From NCBI RefSeq assembly GCF_965638725.1, contig NC_134962.1:1929501-1993500 (forward strand): a stretch of DNA of 64,000 nucleotides, in the 5' to 3' direction. Of this stretch, positions 42,488-51,900 are shown piece by piece. How positions within the stretch are numbered: position 1 is the stretch's first letter; each line of letters begins with the position of its first letter. The notes under the pieces were generated by a model. It saw only the letters and a list, made by a program, of their open reading frames with translations, had not been told where the DNA came from and did no database searches. The stretch comes from Aptenodytes patagonicus. Lineage: Eukaryota > Chordata > Aves > Sphenisciformes > Spheniscidae. Position numbers and translations under genes: made by a program.

Positions 42488-44040
42488 TGTTTTCAATGCA
42501 GAAACGCGCATCGGCTCTTTCTTTCCTTCTCTGCGCGCTGGAACTCGTCACGAGAGGAAGGGTCTGCGGGGCCCGGTGCGGAGTTGGGTGGGACGCGGGA
42601 GAGGTCTCCCGTCTCCTGCTGTCCCCTGGATGGGCACGTCGCGCTGCCCGGCGGCTCCTCAGCTCTCTCCGCGCAGATGGATGCAGGGTCCCCGTGGCAG
42701 GGGGCTGCAACCGCTCCCTTCTGCCCCCTCTTGCACCCGCCACGGAGTCCCCGGTATTTTTTTGAGCATTAAAGGCCAAAGACCTTTGTGTGATGCCGGA
42801 TCGTGGCAGGTATTTGGGGTGTAAATTCAAGTTACAGCTGCCAGGCGGCGTGATAAATGATTGCAGGGCACCGGGGAAGGGGCCGGCTGCTCCGGCCTCG
42901 GCGGAGGTCTGTCTGTTTGCACTAAAAATACCCTTTTCTGAAGAACCTGACGTCGTCAGAGACCGGTTTTGCTCCTGGTGTTGCCGGTGGAGAGAGGGAA
43001 GCCAAGATGAGCGCAAGATGTGCCGAATGCTGCTACGAGACTCGCCTCCAAGCCAAGGTGGGGACTGAGGCAGCGGAACTCCGAGTCCTGCACCTGGGTC
43101 CGCGGTGGGTGAACGGCTGCCCTCACTGCCGGGTGGCACCGACGGCTTTTATTGCCCGTACGGCTTCCCTGGGATCCGTCCCTCTGAAGAGGTTAGTGCC
43201 GCACATGATGGAAATCCGCCGGAAGGAGGTAAGCGCAAAATCGTGACGTTTCAACTGGGCGCGCGCTCCCCGGCAGGACTCGCCCCGGTGTCGCGGGTGC
43301 AGCCTTGGCGTAGCCGGGGGGCTGCGCCCGGTCCCGCTCCAACCCCTGGCCTTGCAGGGGGGTTCCCCGGGGGCAGCTGCCCCCGACCGCCCTCCCCTCG
43401 TGCCGAAGCCGAGTCCTGTCCTGCAGCCACTGCGACAGGGCCCGTCGGTGGCTTTGGGCAGCTGCGCTGAGAACTGAGAAAGGGCTCCCGTCGCGCCGTG
43501 CCCTGCTGTGGGTTATCCGCGGCTGGGGACGCCTGGCAGGAGCGCAGGCAGGGCAGGCAGGGCGCAGCGGGCAGAACGCTCCCGCTGGCAGCCTGAAGTT
43601 GGGCACATCCCCGCCCAGCAGGGACCGTTTCGGCTGCCTTTTGCTGGGAAAAGGCGTCCCGTCGTCAGGCACCTTCTGGCCGTGCTGCCCACAGGGTGCT
43701 GAGGGATGGAGCGTGGTGGGTCTGGCTCTTCAGTTATCTAAAGAAGTGACATTTTCTATTGGAGACTTTTGGTTATTTTTTATTGGCTGTTTCCCCCTCG
43801 TGACACGTAAAGGCGTTTAATTTGCTACTTTGGGGTTTGTATCACGGGCTACTTGTGTGTACGAATTTCATCTTCACCCCAACTCAGGATGAAACCTGGT
43901 ACCCCGCATACGGCCGTGGTTCATCGTGGCTCCTGGCTCCCACCCCGCAGCCGAGCCGTTTGCTCCCGCGGCTGAGGCCCGCTGCTGTCTGCGTACCTTC
44001 CATTTCCCATCCCTTTGAAATGCTAAACACAAACAGTGGC

Positions 44041-44190
44041 CCGTGTGCCGACGGCCGAAGGGTGCCCTCCCCGTGTGCCGACGGCCGAAGGGTGCCCTCC
44101 CCGTGTGCCGACGGCCGAAGGGTGCCCTCCCCGTGTGCCGACGGCCGAAGGGTGCCCTCCCCGTGTGCCGACGGCCGAAGGGTGCCCTGC
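44041..44190. repeat. 30-bp minisatellite, five copies
   Basis: Five head-to-tail 30-bp units beginning CCGTGTGCCGACGGCCGAAG. The first four are identical and the fifth differs at one base near its end (CCCTGC for CCCTCC). The 30-bp period is a multiple of three, so the repeat reads open in several frames (for example CADGRRVPSP). Confidence 0.97.
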
Positions 44191-45503
44191 CTCTCTGCCT
44201 GCCGGCAGCGTGTCCTTGGCTCATCCCGGCCAGCACAAGCTGGAAATCGCGCTCTTGGGGGCAGAGGAAAAAAGCTGCTGGGGCAGAGAAGACCCCAGGG
44301 AAAGCCGGGCGGGGGGGCGCAGGGTCAGGCTCGGTCGGGTTCACAAAGCCAAGTCAAAGCTGTTCAATTTGGGCACGTGTTCCTCACCGGCGTGCCTCCG
44401 CCGCGGCACCCGCTTCCCTGCGCTCTTGTCTCGGCATGGTCTGACCTTTTATCTTGATTTCTGTCCTAACCCCGCAAGTCGCCGCTCCCTCACTGTCCCC
44501 TCCCCGATGTCCCCAAGGTGCCCAGAGGTCCTGCCTGTCCCCGTGCCCACCCCGGGTTGGTCACCCAGGGCTGGGATGGCTGAGCTGGCCGTGGGGAGGG
44601 AACGCCGAAGACCCTGTGGTTTGCAGAGGGCTCCGTGCGTGGCCCCCGGGACACTTGTCCTCTTTTCCCCCAGGGGATGGAGCAGAGCAAACCCTCCCAC
44701 CGCCACGGTCTGTGCCTGGGAGCCTTCCTAACCCGGTTCAAAACTCCCGTCTTGCCCCAGCGCTGCAGCTCAGCCCCACGCCGGCAGCACAGGCAGGGGC
44801 TGGCGGGCAGCAGTCCCTGCACAGCCTGCGGTGGGAACGGCCGCTCCGAGCACGGGGCTGTGTTGGCGGGAGGGGGATTGAGGCGATGGGGGGGTCCGTG
44901 CCCCAGTGGAGGACACAGCGCGAGGAGGGAGGGGGCCGGGACCCCTTGGGGGGGCTGTGATGCTCTTGCTGATGATGCACAGTCGGGAAAGCTCTTAGGC
45001 AGATGCTCGTCTTCCTTTGAGAGCCACCAAGTTCAGGTTTCATTAAACCTTGTCCCAAACCGCCAGCTGTGACACTAAAAGGCGCAGACTTGCTGCGAGG
45101 CCGGGAAGCGGCGGCTTTTGGAGCCATTCGCAGCAATACTGGAGGAGGAAAAGCCCCGGCCGGGTCTTGGGGAGCAGCTCTCAGCCTGGGGCTCGGAGCA
45201 AACCCCGTTTGTAAAAGCCGTGTCTGCCCCGGGAGGGCTCTGCGGCCGGAGGACACGGGGCTGCTCCAGCCGGAGCTCGCCGGCACCCACGGACGGTCCG
45301 GATCCCTCACGGGGCCGGAGGAGCCACCAGCGCCTGCCAAGCCGCTGTCCCCGGTGCAGCATCCCAGAGAGAAACGTCCCCTACAGCCCCCCCCGGATGG
45401 ACCCGCACACCCGGCTGTCCCCCACTCGTGTCCCAGGCCACTCCCTGAGAGCTTGTCCTGCCTTAGGCTGCTGCTGGCACCTGGCACCCTGCAAGCAGCA
45501 GAA

Positions 45504-45531
45504 CTCCTCCTCCTCCTCCTCCTCCTCCTCC
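45504..45531. repeat. (CTC)n microsatellite
   Basis: About nine uninterrupted CTC triplets. Confidence 0.9.
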
Positions 45532-45990
45532 CAGGTCTGGGGGCCTCAGCTCAGCCGGTCCCAGAGCCCCCTCCTGCCCCAGCGGGGCCCCAGCTTTCTG
45601 GAGAGGGTTTAAAGAGCTGCTCCGGCTGCCTCAGGCTGTGTGTAATTGCCTCCGGTTTAACAAACTGTTCCTCCCTTTCCTTGCGGTAGCTACTGCTTTT
45701 ATGTATTCCTTACCTTTTTTTCCATAATGGGAAAAAATGTACCTTTACAGAAAAAAAACCCCAAACCCCAGCCCACAAAGCGATCACAGTGCGTTAGCAG
45801 TGCGAGGAGCAGCTTCGTCCCACGTAAGCGCCAGCTTCAGAGATCAAACCTGGTTTGGGAGACCCAAGACTGCTCTCCATGATATTTTTGGTTGCCGGCA
45901 CCGGAGCTGCTGCTGGCGCAGCCCTGGAAAGGAGGGCGAGGAGGATGAGGGTCCTTCGGGTCCCTGTGGGATGCTGGTGTCTGGCTGCGT

Positions 45991-46860
45991 GGGTGATGGC
46001 GGTGGGGTCATGGGTGACGGCAATGGGGTCATGGGTGATGGCGGTGGGGTCATGGGTGACAGCGATGGGCTCGTGGGTGACAGCGATGGGCTCATGGGTG
46101 ATGGCAGTGGGGTCCTGGGTGACGGCGATGGGCTCGCGGGTGATGGCGATGGGCTCGCGGGTGATGGCGATGGAGTCGTGGGTGATGGGCTCGTGGGTGA
46201 CGGCGATGGGGTCGTGGGTGATGGCGGTGGGGTCATGGGTGACAGCGATGGGCTCGTGGGTGATGGCGGTGGGGTCCTGGGTGACAGCGATGGGCTCGCG
46301 GGTGATGGCGATGGGCTCGCGGGTGATGGCGATGGGCTCGCGGGTGATGGGCTCGTGGGTGACGGCGATGGGCTCGCGGGTGATGGCGATGGGCTCGCGG
46401 GTGATGGCGATGGAGTCGTGGGTGATGGGCTCGTGGGTGACGGCGATGGGCTCGCGGGTGATGGCAATGGAGTCGTGGGTGATGGGCTCATGGGTGACGG
46501 TGATGGGGTTGTGGGTGATGGCGATGGGCTCACGGGTGATGGCGATGGGCTCGTGGGTGATGGCGATGGGCTCATGGGTGACGGCGATGGGGTCGTGGGT
46601 GATGGGGTCATGGGTGACGGCAATGAGGTCGTGGGTGATGGCGATGGGGTCATGGTGATGGCGATGGGCTCGTGGGTGTAGGAGATGGGGTCGTGGGTGA
46701 CGGCGATGGGCTCGTGGGTGACGGCGATGGGGTCGTGGGTGACGGCGATGGGCTCGTGGGTGATGGCGATGGGGTCGTGGGTGGAGGCAATGGGGTCGTG
46801 GGTGACGGCAATGGGCTCGTGGGTGATGCTGATCACTCACGGGTGACGCGATGGGCTCAT
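45991..46860. repeat. 21-bp minisatellite, about 40 copies
   Basis: About 870 bp of a 21-bp unit typified by GGGTGATGGCGATGGGCTCGT. Variants alternate GAC/GAT, GGC/AGC and CTC/GTC, and some units are shortened to 15 or 18 bp. All lengths are multiples of three, so the array is open in frames on both strands: Asp-Gly-rich and Trp-Met-Gly-Ser-rich on plus, Ser-Pro-Thr-rich and Ile-Thr-His-Glu-Pro-rich on minus. The plus strand is G-rich with many GGG triplets. I regard it as non-coding. Confidence 0.95.
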
Positions 46861-47117
46861 GGCGCTCACACACGGGCGATGCTGATCCCTCACAGGCTGC
46901 TGACGGGCTGTGGCGGGACACGAACACCGATGCCACATCCCAACCAACTCAAGACCCTCTTGCAGGACTGACCGCGAGCCCACCCCCACCGCAGCACGCG
47001 CTGCCCCATCCTGATGCCGGGGGCTGTTTGTGCAACCTCACTTCTTATCATGCAGCTGAGGGTGGTTTTTCACATGCATGCACACGCATGTGTGCCCACG
47101 TGCACACGCGTGTGTGT

Positions 47118-47217
47118 NNNNNNNNNNNNNNNNNNNNNNNNNNNNNNNNNNNNNNNNNNNNNNNNNNNNNNNNNNNNNNNNNNNNNNNNNNNNNNNNNNN
47201 NNNNNNNNNNNNNNNNN
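47118..47217. other. Assembly gap (100 N)
   Basis: Exactly 100 N, the usual placeholder for a gap of unknown size. The left flank ends in a GTGTGT/CACGTGCACACG simple sequence and the right flank is G-rich GTGTGGGG sequence, so a repeat probably broke the assembly. Open frames running through the N are artefacts. Confidence 0.98.
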
Positions 47218-47439
47218 CAGGGGTACGTGGGGGTGAGTGTTTTGGGGGATATATGGGGGGGCCCATGGGGGTGTGAGGTGTGTGCAGGGGTGTGTGTGCA
47301 AGGGGGCACAAATGGTTTGAGGGGTGTTTCTGTGTGTCAGAGGGGTGGGGGTGTTTGGGAGATGAGGGGGAGCCAGGGGGTGTGGGGGGGGTGTGTACGT
47401 GCATGTGCATGACAAGACCCTCCGTGTGTGACGGGGGCG

Positions 47440-47780
47440 ATCGGGGGTGCAGCAGGAGCAGCCGGCCGAGCCCCCCGCACCCGCGCCGCAGCGGGACGTG
47501 TTTCCAGGCACTCGGACACAAATCCACACTCAGTCCCCTGGAAACCCCCACGGAGCATCGTGGTCCCCGCGGGGCCACGAGCGCCCGCGGCCGAGGGGCA
47601 CGCCGGGGCGCACACGCGTGTGCGGGGTCGGCCCTGAGCTCTGCAGCGCTTCATTTCGCAGGGAAAGTTTTCCCCGGCGGCGGCAGCGGCGGCGGCTCCT
47701 TCGGAAGTTGCCCGGCGAAGGCAGCCCCGGCACCCTCCCCGGCTCCTCCGCGTGATTCATCTCCTGGTATCACGCAGGTG
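47440..47780. promoter_or_regulatory. Candidate orphan CpG island
   Basis: A CpG-dense block with GGCGGCGGCAGCGGCGGCGG near 47690, in sequence far from any recognised gene start. It ends in ACGCAG|GTGAAA at 47778, which could serve as a plus-strand splice donor. That is the look of a promoter plus first exon, but no downstream exon is recognisable. It may equally be an intergenic CpG-rich patch beside the gap. Confidence 0.3.
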
Positions 47781-48800
47781 AAAACTTCACTTCAGAAGCG
47801 TAAATGTGCTTCTGGAGCGCAGTTTCCCCTCTCTGGCAGAGTACAAAAGGCAGGTTCTTCCCCCGGCCCGTCCGCCCGGCACAGACGCACGCCTCTGGAT
47901 GCAAACGGGGGTCCGAGGGATTCATGCGTGTGATTCGTTTGCCTTTTCCTCCCTCCCTGCTGGAGCTTCCATCATTCGGCACTTGGCGCTCAGCAATCAC
48001 TTCATCTTGCAAAAGTGCTGCTGCCTCTAAAATTAAAATTCCCTCATGAGGAATGAACGTTTCAAGAGAAGGGGAAAAAAACCCAACCCAACCTGCATGA
48101 GATAGAACTTGAATGAATGGCAAGAACCCCCCTCCCCCCCCCCCCCCCCCCCAAATCATCCTCCAGGTCAGGAGCCACCCCAAAAACGAGGGCTCTGCTG
48201 CTTTCTGGAGAGTCATCGGGAAGGGCTAAGGGGATCTGTGGGGGCAGCAGGCTGGGGGGCTCCCCCACGCCCCCCTCAACTGCAAAATAACTCCTAGCAG
48301 AAGCAAAGCGGCCGGCGGGCGGGCGGGAGGGGGGAGCATCCGCCTCCCACTTGCTTTGTGCGCGGCGCATTGTGTAAGTCCTTTTCTTTACTGAATCATC
48401 GAGAACGGCTGTAATTTCCAGCGCTCCACCTGAGCCTGCTTCTCCCTCTGTCCCCTGAAGCCTGACCCCGCGCCGCAGCTGTGCCGGGTGCTGAGCCTGT
48501 CCCTGCCGCGCTGGCAGGAGCCCTCGGCCAGGGGCTGCCGCTGCCCTGCCTGCAGCTCCCAGGGCATCTCCCAGACCTGGTGGGTGCTGAGGGCAAATGT
48601 GACCCCCCCCCAAATCCCAGGAGGAGAAGGAAGCAGCTCCACCAGTGACTGGAGCCCCGGCACCGGGGAGCCCCAGCGCGGGGGAACGGAGCTGCCTCCC
48701 CCATGCTGCCCGGCTGCTCGGGGGGGCTCCCGGCATGGTTTTAAGTCTCCTCGAAGTCGGGTCGGGACTCGGCGGGTGCTGGTGCTCCCTTGCCTGGCTG

Positions 48801-48920
48801 CTCCCCTGCCTACCCAGCTGCTCCCCTGCCTACCCGGCTGCTCCCCTGCCTACCCAGCTGCTCCCCTGCCTACCCAGCTGCTCCCCTGCCTACCCAGCTG
48901 CTCCCCTTCCTGCCCGGCCG
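48801..48920. repeat. 20-bp minisatellite, six copies
   Basis: Five near-perfect 20-bp units CTCCCCTGCCTACCCAGCTG (one with CGGCTG) and a sixth degenerate unit. A partial unit precedes at about 48784. A 20-bp period is not a multiple of three, so the reading frame rotates through the array, and all three plus frames remain open. Confidence 0.95.
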
Positions 48921-51900
48921 CTCTCTGCCGTGGGGCAGCATTGGTGCAACGCATGCAAGTGAATCTGGGGCTTATTTTTACGTAGGCCAAGCACGGGGAC
49001 CCCAGATGACTCGGGGACACGGAAGCTGAGGTGGCAGAGCCGGGCACCGACAGGCAGGGAGCCCTCGCTGCAGGGGCGGCCCACGTTTCGGGGCTGCTCT
49101 GCCCTCCGGCTGCAATGGCTGTGCCCGGGCTTCCCAGCAGCAGCTATTTTGGCTGCTCCCCCCCGCACCTGAGGCTGGGCTCTCTCTGCAAAACTCTTTT
49201 TGCCCCATCTCCTGGGGCTGCTCTGCAGAAGCAGCACTCGGGAGGGCAAGGGGCTGCGGAGGGGAGAGCTGCAGCAGGAGGGGCTGATGCTCGGAGCATC
49301 ACCCGTGGGGCTTTGGGGGCCACCCCGGCTCGGGAGGAGCGAGCCGGCGGCTCTGGGCAGGGAGAGCTGCTCCCGCACTGACACTCTCATGGCCAGGAGC
49401 AGACGCGGGGAGATGCAGCTCGATTCATCTGTTACCCCCATGGCCAGCACTGGGGCTGGTAACGCTTTAGACCGTTTTTCTTTTGGCCCGTGTGCTTTAG
49501 GATTAGTCATTTAATTGTAGGAAAGACAGTGAATCCGACAAGTGCATCTTGTACTTGTGTTTTATTTAGGAAGCTCAACCTGGAAAATTAAAAAAATACC
49601 TATTTTTTTTCTGCTCCCTTCATAAATTACTGACACATTCAGCGCTGAAGGGCCCCGCATACTGCCTGGGGATTCATTATTGTCACTTTTAGGGATGTCA
49701 CTGTCTCTTCCTCTAGTCAGGAGTGCAAGGAGCGACATGTTAATGATGCTTTCAGGGATGCCAAATTCACCCCTTGGCTGCGCTCATTGGCTCGCAGAGG
49801 CACGGATCCGGTGGCCTCGCAGCTGGTGGGAGTCAGAGAGGCTCCTAATTAGGTGCTTTTAGCACTCGGAGCCTTCTGTCTCGTGAACAGCAAGTCGCAC
49901 GCGGCAGCCGCTGCTTCGCCGACCGTGACAGCTTCGGCGCTAAAGTGTGGCCGAGCTTCCAGCACCTTCTCCTAAGGAACTGGTGAGATTTGCTGGCCAC
50001 GTTCCTCCTTTGCTCCCCGGGGCCTGGCACCCGCCCCGGTCCTTCCCCATCGTCACAAACAAGCCGTGCCAGGGTTCACACGTGTATTGGTGAAAGGCTG
50101 CAGACAAAGCTCCGGTGCCCCTCTGCTCCCCGCCGTGCATCCCCCGCGTGTCGGGTGGAGGGGGCGGCCGTGGTGCTGGCGGGGGCCGGCGCTGCCCGTC
50201 CCGCTCTGGAGAAGGCGTCTCATGGGCTGACGAACCTGAGATTGACCCTTATGTTTCACCATTCTCAGGTTAGACAGTCCTCGAGGTGCCCCTCGCTTGG
50301 GCAGCCGCCGAACCCCATGCCATGTGCCCTGTGCCCCACCTCCCGTGCCCCACGCCGTGTGCTCGCCCAGACCCCCCCCCAACCTTTGAGGAATTTGGCA
50401 GAGAAAGCAGAGAAGCAGCCCCTTGGCTCTGCCTTCCCACAGCAGCACTTCAGCTCCTCTCCGTCCCGGCTCGACCCCCGGGCTCTGCGTGGAACAGCCC
50501 CTTCCCAAAGAGATGCTGGTGGGGAGGTTGTTTTCCCCTGGGGCCGCCTCGATGCACGGGGCCAAGGCTGTTGCAGAGGGAAAGGGGTGCCTGGCAGGGC
50601 TGAACCCCTGCCCGCACACCGCCTGCGCCGGGCTGGCAGCTCGCCCTCCATGCTTTCCCCTTCGTTTTCATTCCCACCACTGCACATTGCCGGGGTGGCT
50701 CACGGCAGCACCCAGGACTGTTTCTGGGCTCAGCATCCCGAAGCGGGTGCTGAGAGGGGCAGGAGGAGGAATGTGTCCCCGGGCTGGGGACGTGCAGCCA
50801 TGGACCACCTGAATGGCCATGTCCGTGGGCTTAACAGCCAGTGGTGGATATTTTTGTCTGTGTTATCAGGTGGCACCGGGACTCCGGTTTTATGGTGGGG
50901 TTGCCTGTGGGACCTACCCGATCCTCCTAACATCCCCAGCCACCCGGCCCTGCGCGCTCCCATGTGGGCTTTGAATCACTGAAATTCCTGCTCTAGCCAA
51001 ACTGCTGCAGCGCATTGGCATCTCCTTCCGATTCAAAGTGGACCAGCCAAAGGGCTTTGCTCCTGTAAGGAACTGGTTGTGGCCCTGCAGGTTTTGCAAC
51101 AGCAAAGTGCAGGCAGGAGGAGGGCTCGTGCCATGCGTACAAGACTTCTCCTTCTCCAGCCACCGAGGCGAACGGCCGGAGGTGCCCAGGGCCTCTGGGA
51201 GCGTGAGCTGCGTCAGGCAGGGACCCAGAGAGAGCGGTCGGTGCGAACGATCTCCAGTCAAGCCATATGCATGGGCTTGGCAAGGTCGGGAAGGAGAAGC
51301 AGGAATGGTCACGGCCACCAGACGGTGGCAGGGGCTGTGACTCCACAGCAGCTGGGCCCTGCCCGCCCCGCGCCGTGCTCCTGAGCAGCCCGGGCTGCAC
51401 GTGCTCCTGTGTTCGGTGGTGGAAGAAAACTTTGCCCTTTACCTTGACGGGAGTAGGGAGGAGGATAACCACGTGAGTGCGGGACCTTTGAAATCCTGGC
51501 CCTACTTCTCTCCTGTGTGGAATTTTTTTTTGTTTTTAAAAGAAAGGATGCCTGGGCATGCTACAGCCCCTCGGTAAGCACACGACGGGGGCTGTACGGA
51601 GCAGGAAGGCTGTGCGCCTGCTCGAGCAGGTATCGGCTGCATTTCAACACACGTAACGAGTTGGGGACAGCCTCGGAGAGGGGGCACATGGAGCAGTCCA
51701 GCTCCCCTGGTGCAGAGGGCTGCGTCTGGCTGTGTGGAGGCAGAGCACCGGGCTCCATGAGCCTGGAGGGGCTGAAATCGCCCGCTGCTGGTGTTAAACC
51801 AGGACACGGGGGCTCAGGGCTGCAGTGCCCTGGGCCGGGAGCGTGTAGAACCATGTAAGGGGCTTGCAGGGGACCGAAAGGGTGCGGGGCTCGGCTCCAG

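Larger units (their letters stand above)
35408..42500 (+). other. DNAJC5: DNAJC5 3' UTR (about 7 kb)
   Basis: No coding exon or splice structure is recognised after the stop codon, and the next strong cluster of poly(A) signals is at 42444-42487. Human DNAJC5 also has a long 3' UTR. The sequence changes from AT-rich to GC-rich along its length. It contains a T14-G14 junction (38902-38929), TA/TG repeats (40609-40632 and 41111-41155) and an A-rich stretch near 42166. Overlapping open frames up to 167 codons on both strands are unsupported. That it is one continuous UTR is inference. Confidence 0.65.

Noticed and set aside
42159-43139. 326-codon minus-strand frame at the DNAJC5 3' end
   Set aside because: It ends in poly-Phe from an A-rich tract and overlaps the conserved DNAJC5 poly(A) region. 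The composition is Arg/Ser/Pro low quality, with no recognisable domain.
45794-46936. 380-codon minus-strand open frame resembling a repeat protein
   Set aside because: It arises from a stop-free 21-bp unit repeated about 40 times. Equally long frames exist in other phases and on the other strand, and there is no coding sequence outside the array.
46851-47578. Open frames crossing the assembly gap
   Set aside because: They are continuous only because N is translated as X. Real sequence across the gap is unknown.
49990-50982. 330-codon plus-strand frame in the intergenic region
   Set aside because: No recognisable domain, Pro/Ser/Arg-rich, and overlapped by similar-sized frames on the opposite strand. 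It is expected in DNA of this GC content.
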